Part shown: one piece after another, positions 26,516 through 35,400 of the stretch
Numbering within the stretch: position 1 is the first letter of the stretch
Layout of the letters: each line of letters opens with the position of its first letter
NCBI GenBank assembly: GCA_016793875.1
Contig: JAEULG010000256.1
Coordinates: forward strand, 28,128-92,127
Length of the DNA stretch: 64,000 nucleotides
Source: Rhodospirillales bacterium
GTDB taxonomy: Bacteria > Pseudomonadota > Alphaproteobacteria > Rhodospirillales > Defluviicoccaceae
Direction: 5' to 3'
Made by a program: the position numbers and the translations under genes
Notes under the pieces: generated by a model
The model's database searches: none
The model's input: the letters and a program-made list of their open reading frames with translations, nothing else
Told to the model about the DNA's origin: nothing

Positions 26516-28666
26516 TCAGCGGGCCGCAGCGACCGGCTTTGCCCCGGCGCGATCGAGCGTATCCAGCGCCGCGTCCTCGCTCAGCAGTTCCGGCAGCGCC
26601 TGTCCTGCCGACAGTGCCGGCCCGTAGACCGCATCGAAAGGAATGCCATAGCGGCCGAAGCCCGCGAGGTAGTGGACGATGGCATCGTCCGGGCGGGTCC
26701 AGTCGCCGCGCATCGCAACGACATCGTCCGCCGAGAGCCGCGACAGGACGGGATCGCGGGCGAGAACGAGACGCTCGTTGACCTTGCAGGTCAGGCACCA
26801 GTCGGCGGTGACGTTGACCCAGACGATCTTGCCAGCGGCGACGAGGGCGGGGATGCGCCCCGGATCGAAGGGCTGCCACAGACCGGCTGTGTCAGCGGTC
26901 TCTCCGGCCGGACTTCCCGCCGGGTGCAGTGGCACCGCGAAGGCGGCAATGGCCGAAAGAAGGGCGGCGCCGGCTGTCGCCGGGCGCAGGCGTTCCGGCA
27001 GAAAGCCGCGGCAGGAGAGCAGCAGGGCGGCCGCTGCGGCAGCGCCGGCAACCGCGAGCGCGCCATCGCGGCCGATGGATCCGGCCAGCACCCAGGCGAG
27101 CCATAGGGCGGTTCCGGCAAGCGCGAAGGCGAGGATTCGACGCAGCGTCCGCATCCACGGCCCCGGCTTCGGCAAGCGGACGGCGAGGCCCGGGAACGCC
27201 GCGACACAGAGGTAAGGGATGGCAAGGCCGAGGCCCACGGCGGCAAAGACGAGGACGATTTCGCCCGGCCCGCGCGCCAGGGCGAAGCCGATGGCGGTGC
27301 CGAGGAATGGTGCCGAACACGGCGTCGCCAGCAGCGTCGCCAGCGCGCCGGTGAGGAAATGACCGGCATAACCGCGCACCTCGCTCGCGCGTTCAGTGGC
27401 GGCAGCGAACGCACGCGGCAACGGTACCTCGAACAGGCCCCACAGATTGCAGGCGAACAGCAGGACTACCAGGATCATCGCGGTCAGGAACCACGGTTGC
27501 TGGAACTGCACCCCCCAACCGATCGCCGCGCCGGTGGCGCGCAGGGCGATCAGCACCGCCGCCAGCACCATGAACGAGAACAGGATGCCGAGGGCGGTGG
27601 CGACGAAGCCGGAACGTACCACCCGGCGGTCGCCGCCGCCGTGCGCGACCACCGACAGCAGCTTGATCGACAGCACCGGCAGGACGCACGGCATCAGGTT
27701 GAGGATGAGGCCGCCTAAAAGCGCCAGCGCCACGATCACCGCCATGCCGCGTGGCGCCGGCGAGGACGCAGGTGCCGGCGCCGACGCAGGAGCCGACACC
27801 GGCTCGCTCGCCGACAGGCGTGCGGCATGCTCGACCGCCCGGTCTCCATCCGCCACGGTAACCGTTACCGGCAGGCCGGCGAGCGGTTCGGTGAGGCCCT
27901 CGGTGTTGCCGATCCCCACCCGCAGGACTGCCGACTTGCGGTCGGGCGCAAACGTTGCTTGCGGTGCATCGAAGACCAGCGGCGGCGGCGCTTCGGCAAA
28001 GACGTCGGGGTTCACCAGGGGCTCGTCGGCGTGGATGGCGACCACCAGCGTCGGCCCCCCTGCCGCTTGTTCGACGGCGACTTGGTCGACCGCCAGCCCG
28101 CTGGCTGCTGCGCTTGCCGGCACCTGCGCCGCGGCGCGGGCAATGTCGTAGGCGTGCGCGCTCGGGCTCGCCGGTCCGGCCGGGATGTCGAGAGCGAGTT
28201 CGGCGGTATAGGGGACGCAGATGTCGGCGCAGGTGAGGTAATCCAGCGTCGCCCGCAGGCGAACCGCTTCGCCCGGCCGCATCGGCTTTGCCTCGACCGG
28301 CAGCAGGACGGCGTCCGCGTAACCGATGGTCTGCAGGTCGAGGACCGAGAACCGATGCGGCGCCGGCCAGTGAACGCTGGCATCGGCGAGATTGTCCGAG
28401 AGCGACCAGTCGGCGCGGGGCGGGTAGCCGGCGTCACCGGGCGATCGCCAGTAGATGTGCCAGCCCGGCCGCATACGGAACTCGATGCCCGCGGGGACTA
28501 CCGGTCCCGAGCCGACCGCGGTGATGCCCGCGACCAGCCGCACCGCCCCATGCTCGGTCGTTGCCCATGGCGAGGCGGTGGTGTCCCCGGCGCCTGCCGC
28601 TTGCGCAATCGTCGCGTTGACCAGCAGCGCTGCGAGAAAGGTCACGATGTGCCGCATGAACCTCAT
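26516..28666 (-). CDS. ScsB/DsbD-family thiol:disulfide interchange protein
   Basis: 716 residues from the ATG at 28666, preceded by GAGGTT. After a signal peptide (IVTFLAALLVNATIAQA) comes an N-terminal periplasmic DsbD-alpha-like domain with TCADICVPYTAEL (two Cys), then about eight transmembrane helices with LMPCVLPVLSIKLLSV and TPCSAPFLGTAIGF (the membrane Cys pair), and a C-terminal thioredoxin domain with TADWCLTCKVNERLVL. It shuttles electrons from cytoplasmic thioredoxin to periplasmic targets. The domain layout resembles ScsB (copper-sensitivity suppressor) more than classical DsbD. The partners ScsC/ScsD are not adjacent. Confidence 0.92.
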   Translation of the reverse strand: MRFMRHIVTFLAALLVNATIAQAAGAGDTTASPWATTEHGAVRLVAGITAVGSGPVVPAGIEFRMRPGWHIYWRSPGDAGYPPRADWSLSDNLADASVHWPAPHRFSVLDLQTIGYADAVLLPVEAKPMRPGEAVRLRATLDYLTCADICVPYTAELALDIPAGPASPSAHAYDIARAAAQVPASAAASGLAVDQVAVEQAAGGPTLVVAIHADEPLVNPDVFAEAPPPLVFDAPQATFAPDRKSAVLRVGIGNTEGLTEPLAGLPVTVTVADGDRAVEHAARLSASEPVSAPASAPAPASSPAPRGMAVIVALALLGGLILNLMPCVLPVLSIKLLSVVAHGGGDRRVVRSGFVATALGILFSFMVLAAVLIALRATGAAIGWGVQFQQPWFLTAMILVVLLFACNLWGLFEVPLPRAFAAATERASEVRGYAGHFLTGALATLLATPCSAPFLGTAIGFALARGPGEIVLVFAAVGLGLAIPYLCVAAFPGLAVRLPKPGPWMRTLRRILAFALAGTALWLAWVLAGSIGRDGALAVAGAAAAAALLLSCRGFLPERLRPATAGAALLSAIAAFAVPLHPAGSPAGETADTAGLWQPFDPGRIPALVAAGKIVWVNVTADWCLTCKVNERLVLARDPVLSRLSADDVVAMRGDWTRPDDAIVHYLAGFGRYGIPFDAVYGPALSAGQALPELLSEDAALDTLDRAGAKPVAAAR

Positions 28667-28910
28667 AACGATGGAACCTCGGTCTCGTTGCGGCGTCACA
28701 ATGGATGATCTTGCAACCATAGCCGGTTGCAGGGCGTGGACTGGATTTGAATATAGGCGTCCATCGCTGGCAAGTCGCCGCGGTATCACGGTGCGTTGAG
28801 GGATCCGGATGACAGGTGCGGCGTTTCGCTGTTGCCGTTGCGGTGCGCATGGACAAGGCTGTTGACTGCTGTGCTAAACTCGCAGGCGGCGACGAACGTC
28901 GGGAGCTTGC

Positions 28911-29486
28911 ATGGGACGTGGGCGAGAGTTCGATAGCTACCTTGCCGGCCATCTGCTGATTGCGATGCCGGGCATGCGCGACCCGCGCTTTGCGCGCACG
29001 GTCGTCTACATGTGCGCTCACAGCGCCGAAGGAGCGATGGGCCTTGTCATCAATCGTGTCCTTGAGTCGCTGACCTTCGAGGAGTTGCTGGAACAACTGG
29101 GAATCGAGGGTTCCGTGCCCCCGGAAGCCGCCACCGTCCATTTTGGCGGGCCGGTCGAGACCGGGCGGGGCTTTGTCCTGCATTCGGCCGACTATCGCCA
29201 TGACGGGACGCTCGCCGTCGACGACGATGTCTCGCTGACCGCGACCGTAGATATTTTGCGGGCGATCGCCTCCGGCGAGGGGCCGCGCCGCCACCTGCTG
29301 GCGCTGGGCTACGCCGGTTGGGGGCCGGGTCAGCTCGATGGCGAAATCCGCGCCAACGGCTGGCTGCACGTTGCCGCCGACGAGGCCCTGGTGTTCGATA
29401 CCGAGTTGGACTCTAAGTGGGATCGGGCGATTGCAAAGATCGGCATCGATCCACGGATGCTCTCGGATGCGGCCGGTCATGCCTGA
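28911..29486 (+). CDS. YqgE/AlgH family protein
   Basis: 191-residue member of the conserved YqgE/AlgH family. The N-terminus has [20 protein letters not shown], followed by [19 protein letters not shown] (about residues 30-48), [15 protein letters not shown] and [17 protein letters not shown] (about 130-146), all hallmark blocks. GGGAG precedes the ATG at 28911. The biochemical role is not settled; AlgH was linked to alginate regulation in Pseudomonas. It is divergent from the ScsB-like gene, with about 245 bases between them that hold promoters but no gene. Confidence 0.93.
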   Translation: MGRGREFDSYLAGHLLIAMPGMRDPRFARTVVYMCAHSAEGAMGLVINRVLESLTFEELLEQLGIEGSVPPEAATVHFGGPVETGRGFVLHSADYRHDGTLAVDDDVSLTATVDILRAIASGEGPRRHLLALGYAGWGPGQLDGEIRANGWLHVAADEALVFDTELDSKWDRAIAKIGIDPRMLSDAAGHA

Positions 29487-29868
29487 GCGCTGCCGGCCGC
29501 TGCCGCTGGCGGCTATCCCTGCGTCGTCACATATCCACAAAAAAAGTGGATAACTCTGTGGATGACGGTGTACGGCGGACGTTAACCGCCACCGTTACCG
29601 CTGGAATTCACGCGCTGCCGCGGCGGTGGTCGCCGGCTCCCCGCAGGCGGTTGCCGTGCCTGTAAGCGCCTGTGGATTGTTCAGTGTGCACACGCCGTTC
29701 GTACAACCATAAGGCGCGGCGGTGGCGAACATCGCCGCGGCTCCGTCGGCAGATGATCCGTCCTGAGAGGATTGGCCGTGCCGCCCGCGGCTGGCACGCG
29801 CAATGACTGGACATCGCCGGCGCGACGGCTTAGGTCGTTGTCACCTCATCCAAGCGAACAGGTGCGTC
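29487..29868. other. Intergenic stretch with DnaA-box-like motifs
   Basis: About 380 bases between yqgE and hisG without a gene. The first part contains a stem TATCCAC-aaaaaaa-GTGGATA (29532-29552), which overlaps the DnaA-like boxes listed separately. The rest is GC-rich and holds no recognised motif. There is no room for hisZ here. Confidence 0.5.
29531..29565. promoter_or_regulatory. Cluster of three near-consensus DnaA boxes
   Basis: Three 9-mers one mismatch from TTATCCACA: ATATCCACA on plus (29531-29539), TTATCCACT on minus (29545-29553) and TCATCCACA on minus (29557-29565). A weaker CAATCCACA lies on minus at 29671-29679. This could be a DnaA-responsive promoter, a titration site or part of an origin; the flanking DNA is not strongly AT-rich apart from the A7 run. 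Confidence 0.45.
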
Positions 29869-30534
29869 TTGTCGGTCGAACCCCTGGTCATGGCAGTGCC
29901 GAAAGGCCGCATTCTGAAGGAGTTGACGCCGCTGCTCCAGGCGGCCGGCATTGAGCCGGAGCCAGCTTTCGCCGACGACGACGCTCGCCAACTCCGTTTC
30001 TCCACCAACATCCAAGGGCTTGATCTCATTCGGGTCCGGTCCTTCGACGTCGCCACGTTCGTCGCTTTCGGCGCTGCCCATATCGGCGTCGCCGGCAACG
30101 ACGTTCTCATGGAATTCGATTATCCCGAGATCTACGCGCCGCTCGACCTTGGCATCGGTCCCTGCCGGCTGTCGGTCTGTGAGCCGGCCGACCTGTCGGC
30201 GGAAGACGATCCGCGCTCATGGAGTCATATTCGCATCGCCACCAAGTATCCGCGGCTGACCGCTCGCCACTTCGCCAACCGCGGCGTCCAGGCGGAATGC
30301 ATCCTGCTCAACGGCGCCATCGAACTGGCGCCGGTGCTGGGCCTGAGCCAGCGCATTGTCGATCTCGTCTCCAGCGGCGCCACACTGCGGGCCAACGGCC
30401 TCGTCGAGATCGAGCGGATCGTCGAGATCACATCGCGGCTTGCCGTCAACCGGACGGCGTGGAAGACGCGGCCGCGGCAGATCGGACCGCTGCTCGACCG
30501 CTTTCGCGAGGTTGTGCATGCCGACGCGGCTTGA
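29869..30534 (+). CDS. hisG: ATP phosphoribosyltransferase, short form
   Basis: First enzyme of histidine synthesis, condensing ATP with PRPP. 221 residues from TTG at 29869 (AGGTG upstream); starting at the ATG at 29890 would cut into the first beta strand. Motifs are [65 protein letters not shown], and the PRPP loop [19 protein letters not shown]. The C-terminal regulatory domain of long HisG is absent, so the enzyme should need HisZ, which is not in the window. The gene overlaps hisD by 17 bases. Confidence 0.95.
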   Translation: MSVEPLVMAVPKGRILKELTPLLQAAGIEPEPAFADDDARQLRFSTNIQGLDLIRVRSFDVATFVAFGAAHIGVAGNDVLMEFDYPEIYAPLDLGIGPCRLSVCEPADLSAEDDPRSWSHIRIATKYPRLTARHFANRGVQAECILLNGAIELAPVLGLSQRIVDLVSSGATLRANGLVEIERIVEITSRLAVNRTAWKTRPRQIGPLLDRFREVVHADAA

Positions 30535-31822
30535 TGTCCGCCATCCCGGCTTCGAGAAGGACTTCGCCGCGCTTTTGACCGCCCGCCGCGAGGCCGCCGA
30601 TGACGTCGACGCGGTCGTTGCTGCCATCCTCGACGACGTCCGGGACCGCGGCGACGCGGCAGTCCTCGACTACACCCGGCGTTTCGATGATTCAGGTGCC
30701 GATGCCGACCGCCTGTCCGTAGGCAAGGCGGAGATTGCCGCCGCCTGGGCCGAATGCCCCCCCGCGACGCTTGCTGCGCTCGATCTTGCCGCCGCGCGCA
30801 TCCGGGCATTCCACGAGCAGCAGCGCCCCGCCGACCTCGATATGACCGATGCCGAGGGCGTGCGGCTGGGCTGGCGCTGGATGCCGATCGACGCGATCGG
30901 CCTCTACGTTCCCGGCGGTACCGCCGCTTATCCCTCTTCGGTGCTGATGAACGCGCTGCCGGCAAAGGTTGCCGGCTGTGGGCGCCTGGTCATGACCGTC
31001 CCGGCGCCGGCTGGCCGGATCAACCCGCTGGTGCTGGCGGCGGCGCGCATCGCCCAGGTGGACGAGGTATGGCGGATCGGCGGCGCCCAGGCGATCGGCG
31101 CGCTGGCCTACGGGACCGGGTGCATCGCCGCCGTCGACAAGATCGTGGGGCCGGGCAACGCTTACGTCGCGGCGGCCAAGCGCCGGGTGTTCGGCCGCGT
31201 CGGCATCGACATGGTGGCGGGTCCGTCGGAGGTGCTCATCGTCGGCGACGGCGACAACGATCCGACCTGGATCGCGCTCGACCTGCTGGCGCAGGCGGAG
31301 CACGATGCCGCCGCACAGTCGATCCTGATCACCGACGATGCCGCGTTCGGCGCGGCGGTGGAGGAGGCGGTCGGGGCGCAGCTGCGTGCGCTCCCGCGGC
31401 GGGAGATCGCCGCGGCGAGTTGGCAGGCGAACGGCTGCATCATCCTCGTCGAAGAGCTCGGCCAAGCGGCGGCGCTGATCGACAGGATCGCGCCGGAGCA
31501 CCTCCAGCTCGCCATGAATGACCCCGATGCGCTGCTGTCCCGTGTCCGCCACGCCGGCTCGATCTTTCTCGGACGATTCACGCCGGAGGCGCTGGGAGAC
31601 TATGTCGCCGGGCCGAACCACGTGCTGCCGACCCTGCGCAGCGCCCGGTTCTCCTCCGGCCTGGGTGTTCTCGACTTCATGAAGCGGTCGACGTTTCTCG
31701 GGTGCGACGCCGAGCGGCTGGCGCGGCTCGGCCCGCCGGCAGTGACCCTCGCGGAAGCGGAGGGCCTGCACGCACACGCCCGGTCGATATCGATCCGCCT
31801 GAACCCGCGGCCGGTGCGGTGA
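30518..31822 (+). CDS. hisD: Histidinol dehydrogenase
   Basis: 434-residue zinc enzyme oxidising L-histidinol to histidine with NAD in two steps. Starts at the ATG at 30518 inside the hisG end. Motifs include [20 protein letters not shown] (about 127-146), [61 protein letters not shown] with zinc-ligand His, [13 protein letters not shown] and [20 protein letters not shown]. Length and residues are standard. The UPF0262 gene follows after about 110 bases. Confidence 0.97.
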   Translation: MPTRLDVRHPGFEKDFAALLTARREAADDVDAVVAAILDDVRDRGDAAVLDYTRRFDDSGADADRLSVGKAEIAAAWAECPPATLAALDLAAARIRAFHEQQRPADLDMTDAEGVRLGWRWMPIDAIGLYVPGGTAAYPSSVLMNALPAKVAGCGRLVMTVPAPAGRINPLVLAAARIAQVDEVWRIGGAQAIGALAYGTGCIAAVDKIVGPGNAYVAAAKRRVFGRVGIDMVAGPSEVLIVGDGDNDPTWIALDLLAQAEHDAAAQSILITDDAAFGAAVEEAVGAQLRALPRREIAAASWQANGCIILVEELGQAAALIDRIAPEHLQLAMNDPDALLSRVRHAGSIFLGRFTPEALGDYVAGPNHVLPTLRSARFSSGLGVLDFMKRSTFLGCDAERLARLGPPAVTLAEAEGLHAHARSISIRLNPRPVR

Positions 31823-31933
31823 GCGGGTGGCAGGCCGCGATGGGCAGGCTCGGTCCAAGCGTTGCCGGTAGTGCGCGGCGGTGGCCGCGCGCCCAGAGCG
31901 ACGGAGACTGCGCTCCGGCTGCGGATTGCGGGC

Positions 31934-32458
31934 ATGCAGGTGGCTGAGCGGCCCGCACCTCAGGAAAGCACACCGTCCGGAGAGGAGGAGCGGTCAGACC
32001 GGATCGTCCGCCTGCTCGTCGAGGATCAGGCGCGCATTCGCCTCAGTCCGGCCGTCGAGCACGAGCGGCGGATTGCGCTCTACGATCTGCTCGAGGAAAA
32101 CCGCTTCGCCGTAAAGGGACCTTTCCACGGTCCCTACGTGGTCCATCTCGCCGGCGAGGGCGAGCGGCTCGTCTTCACCATCTGTGACGAGATGGACCTG
32201 CAGCTCACCCGCTTCTCACTGCCGCTCGGCTCGATGCGCTCGATCATCAAGGATTACTTCCTCATCTGCGAAAGCTATTTTGACGCGATCAAGACGATGC
32301 CGCCGAACCGTATCGAGGCGATCGACATGGGGCGGCGCGGGCTGCATAACGATGGGGCGCAGCTCCTGCGGGAGCGTCTCGCCGAGAAGGTCGAAATCGA
32401 CAAGGATACTGCCCGCCGCCTGTTCACGCTGATCTGCGTGCTGCACATCCGGCGGTGA
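31934..32458 (+). CDS. UPF0262 family protein
   Basis: 174 residues from the ATG at 31934; an upstream in-frame start at 31862 would add 24 Arg-rich residues unlike the family. The hallmark is the VEHERRIALYDLLEENRF block (about 39-56), then FHGPYVVHLAGEGERLVFTI and LGSMRSIIKDYFLICESYFDAI, ending in VLHIRR. UPF0262 is an alphaproteobacterial family of unknown function that commonly follows hisD and precedes a phosphatase gene, as here. No signal peptide or membrane segment is seen. Confidence 0.88.
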   Translation: MQVAERPAPQESTPSGEEERSDRIVRLLVEDQARIRLSPAVEHERRIALYDLLEENRFAVKGPFHGPYVVHLAGEGERLVFTICDEMDLQLTRFSLPLGSMRSIIKDYFLICESYFDAIKTMPPNRIEAIDMGRRGLHNDGAQLLRERLAEKVEIDKDTARRLFTLICVLHIRR

Positions 32459-32563
32459 CGATCAGGAGCGTGCAACGATGGTACCTGCGCGGCGTGCAGC
32501 CGAGGCGCCGCCGGCGGGCCGGGGCAACCCCGGTGTCCGCGGACGGGCGGACGCTGGGGCATA

Positions 32564-33016
32564 GTGCCGGAGGTGGCCAGCCGCGCGACCGCCGTCCTCT
32601 TTGCGTGCACCTACAATGCGGTGCGATCGCCGATGGCTGAAGGCATCCTCCGCCACTTGCTCGGCCACCGCATCTTCGTCGATTCGGCGGGAGTGCGGCC
32701 GGGCGAGACCGACCCGTTCGCGGTGCAGGTGATGGATGAGATCGGCATCGATATGTCCAATCATAAGCCGAAGGCATTCGACGATCTGGAGGACGATTCC
32801 TTCGACGAAGTCATCTCGCTGTCGCCGGAGGCGCAGCACCGCGCGGTCGATATGACCCGGGTGATGGCGTGCGACGTGATCTTCTGGAACACGTTCGATC
32901 CGACGATCGTCGAAGGCAGCCGGGAGTCGCGGCTCGATGCATATCGCCAGGTGCGCGATCAGCTGATGCGACGTATCAAGGACCACTTTGGCATCGTGCC
33001 GATGGCCAACCTGTAG
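32564..33016 (+). CDS. Low-molecular-weight phosphatase family protein
   Basis: 150-residue LMW-PTP/arsenate-reductase fold protein starting at GTG 32564. The phosphate loop is VLFACTYNAVRSPMAEG (about residues 11-27): C-x5-R is intact, but the sequence CTYNAVRS departs from the usual CxGNxCRS. The general-acid Asp region is WNTFDPTIVEGSRESRLDAY (about 108-127) with a DP motif. Position after UPF0262 is conserved in alphaproteobacteria as I recall, where infA and maf usually come next; here a CHAD gene follows instead. Substrate unknown. Confidence 0.87.
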   Translation: MPEVASRATAVLFACTYNAVRSPMAEGILRHLLGHRIFVDSAGVRPGETDPFAVQVMDEIGIDMSNHKPKAFDDLEDDSFDEVISLSPEAQHRAVDMTRVMACDVIFWNTFDPTIVEGSRESRLDAYRQVRDQLMRRIKDHFGIVPMANL

Positions 33017-33134
33017 CGACAGAAGACCTGGGACACGGCCCATGTACGAGGAGCAGCCTGTCGCCGGCCCGACGGCTCCGGCGCACGGCCGCAGGCAGGG
33101 CGCGGGGACGGTGGTGAACAGCGGAGGAAGGGAA

Positions 33135-34274
33135 ATGAGCGAGCCCGGCGAAGACGGCGCGCCGGAGACCGGAGACGACGCAAAGGCCGCTTGGCAGAAG
33201 GCAAAGCTTCCTTCGCTGGCGCCGTCGGCAACGGCTGAAGAGGCATTGGCCGAGATCGTGCTCGGCGGCGTTGCCCATCTCCGCGGCAACGAGAACTGCG
33301 TGCTCACGCGCTCACACGAGGAGGGCGTCCATCAGATGCGGGTCGCGGTTCGCCGGCTGCGTTCCTGCCTCGCGCTCTACGAGCGGTTTATCCCCGATGA
33401 GCAGCGGATCTATCTGACCGGCGAGATGAAGTGGCTTATCGGCGAACTCGGTCCGGCGCGTGACTGGGATGTCTTCGTCGGCGAGGTGATGGCGCCGGTG
33501 ATCGGCCAGGTCGCAGACGAGCCCCGCCTTGACGAACTGGCGGAACAGGTCGAGCGGCACCGCGACGAAGCCTACGCGCGGGCGCAGGCGGCGGTGGGGG
33601 CGCAACGGTACATCGGCCTCGTGCTGCTGCTGAATTCGTGGGCCGAGGGGCGTGGCTGGCGCGAGGGCGACGCTGACCGGCTGGCGGCCATCCAGGTGAC
33701 GGCGACCGACGTCTCCCACGAACTGCTGGATGAGATCTGCCAACAGGTACTGGAGGCGGGCGCCGGCTTCGAGGACCTGGACGCGGAGCAGCGGCACAAG
33801 GTCCGCATCCAGCTTAAGCAGCTCCGCTACGCGACGGAATTCTTTGCCACGCTGTACCCGAAGCGTCGCGTCTCGCCGTATCTCGAAGCGATGAAATCGC
33901 TGCAGGACCAGCTCGGCGTCAGCAACGACGTGGAGGTTGCCCGCAAGCTGCTGAAGCGGGTGGTCAAGAAGACCCGTGGCAAGGAGCGTGTCCGCCTTTC
34001 GTACGCCGCCGGCCTCGTCGTCGGCTGGCACAGTCACGTCGGCGGCGGCCGCGAAAAGGAACAGGTCGAGGCCTGGCAGCAGCTCATCAGCCGCACCCCC
34101 TACTGGCAGGCCGCCGGGGAAGCGGCCAAGCCACAGCCCGAGCCACAACCGGCGAGCCCTCCGCCGGATGATCAGGCGCCCACACCGGCACCCGTTGCGC
34201 CGTCCGGGACCGCCAAACCCGCCCGGCCCCCGCGTTCTCCCCGGCCCCGCAACCGCGTCGTCCGCCCCGGCTAG
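33135..34274 (+). CDS. CHAD domain-containing protein
   Basis: 379 residues from the ATG at 33135, which follows GGAGGAAGGGAA. The CHAD domain spans about residues 40-310, with the signature EGVHQMRVAVRRLRSCLALYE (given here as EGVHQMRVAVRRLRSC) and VRIQLKQLRYATEFF plus LQDQLGVSNDVEVAR. Conserved His and Arg/Lys residues form a basic surface; several CHAD proteins bind inorganic polyphosphate and localise to polyphosphate granules. There is no CYTH/triphosphatase domain. The C-terminal ~60 residues are Pro-rich and end in a basic tail (PRSPRPRNRVVRPG). A granule-associated role is inference. Confidence 0.9.
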   Translation: MSEPGEDGAPETGDDAKAAWQKAKLPSLAPSATAEEALAEIVLGGVAHLRGNENCVLTRSHEEGVHQMRVAVRRLRSCLALYERFIPDEQRIYLTGEMKWLIGELGPARDWDVFVGEVMAPVIGQVADEPRLDELAEQVERHRDEAYARAQAAVGAQRYIGLVLLLNSWAEGRGWREGDADRLAAIQVTATDVSHELLDEICQQVLEAGAGFEDLDAEQRHKVRIQLKQLRYATEFFATLYPKRRVSPYLEAMKSLQDQLGVSNDVEVARKLLKRVVKKTRGKERVRLSYAAGLVVGWHSHVGGGREKEQVEAWQQLISRTPYWQAAGEAAKPQPEPQPASPPPDDQAPTPAPVAPSGTAKPARPPRSPRPRNRVVRPG

Positions 34275-34289
34275 GGCGGCCGTGCAGCC

Positions 34290-35213
34290 TTACTCGGCGA
34301 GGCAGAGGGCGAGGGAGGTCCGCCACGCCGGCAGGCCGACACCGAAGGTTTGCTGCACCTTGCCGGTGTCCAGCGCCGAGAAGAACGGCCGGGCAGCCGG
34401 CGTCGGAAACTCGGCCGAGGTCGTCGCCCGCAGGTGTGGTACCGACCGCCCGAGGGCGGCGTGGTGGGCGAAGACGGCGGCGGCGAAGGTGTAGCGGGAG
34501 CACCAGCCGACACCGCAGAGGTGGTAGGTGCCGCCGCGCTCGCGCAAGGCACCGCTGCCGCCGCGGGCCCAGCCCGCCGCCAGCAGCTGCGCGGTGGCAT
34601 CGGCGAGCGACGGCGCCCAGGTCGGGCAGCTCTGCTGGTCGTCGACGATCGCCACTTCCGCGCTCTTCACTTCCAGGCGCAGCAACGCGGCGAGGAAGGT
34701 GCGGCCGCGGCTGCTGTAGACCCAGCTCGTCCGCAGGATCAGGTGGGCGCCGCCGACGGCGCGGATGGCGTCCTCGCCTGCGAGCTTGCTGCGACCGTAG
34801 GCGCCTAGCGGCTCGGCCGGGTCCTCCTCGTGGAACGGGCGGGTGACCCCGCTGGCGTCGCGGTAGACGGTTTCGCCGAAGACATAGTCGGTCGAATAGT
34901 GGACAAGGGCGGCTCCCAGCGCTTTTGCTTCCTCGGCGAGCACCCCTGGTGCCGTGCCGTTGATGGCGATGGCCAGATCCGGCTCCTCCTCCGCCCGATC
35001 GACGGCGTTATAGGCGGCGGCATTGACGATCAGCGCCGGAGCATGGCGGCGAACGGCGGTGGCAAGGGCCGCAGGGTCGGCGAGATCGGCCTCCGCCCGG
35101 GTGAGCGGAACGACCGGCCCCAGCGTCGACAGCGTCCGCCGCAGCACCCGCCCGGTCTGCCCATCAGCTCCCACCAGCAGGATCGGGCCCGGCTGACCTG
35201 CTGCCGGCGTCAC
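34290..35213 (-). CDS. rfbD: dTDP-4-dehydrorhamnose reductase
   Basis: 307-residue NADPH-dependent SDR making dTDP-L-rhamnose. Start GTG at 35213 with GGAGG 10 bases upstream; the frame reaches 35267. Seen: ILLVGADGQTGRVLRRTL (nucleotide loop), VNAAAYNAVDRAEEE, VHYSTDYVFGE, and Tyr-Lys in GAYGRSKLAGEDAI (about 126-139), followed by RTSWVYSSRGRTFLAALL. The partner genes rfbA, rfbB and rfbC are not adjacent. It is convergent with the CHAD gene, stopping 16 bases away, so the mRNAs overlap or terminate within that gap. Confidence 0.92.
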   Translation of the reverse strand: MTPAAGQPGPILLVGADGQTGRVLRRTLSTLGPVVPLTRAEADLADPAALATAVRRHAPALIVNAAAYNAVDRAEEEPDLAIAINGTAPGVLAEEAKALGAALVHYSTDYVFGETVYRDASGVTRPFHEEDPAEPLGAYGRSKLAGEDAIRAVGGAHLILRTSWVYSSRGRTFLAALLRLEVKSAEVAIVDDQQSCPTWAPSLADATAQLLAAGWARGGSGALRERGGTYHLCGVGWCSRYTFAAAVFAHHAALGRSVPHLRATTSAEFPTPAARPFFSALDTGKVQQTFGVGLPAWRTSLALCLAE

Positions 35214-35400
35214 GACCGTCTGTCCTCCGACGAATCGGCAGATCCGGTTGCACCGGCGCCGCCGCACGGTGATCGCGGCTCGGTCATTGTTTCAGCTCCT
35301 TGCTGTCCCCGGCCCCCCGTTGGCAGCAGCGCGGCTGCCAGGGCCGAAATGCTTATAACCGCTGTTTGCGGCCTGTCGATGATCCGTTAGCCTTTCGGGC

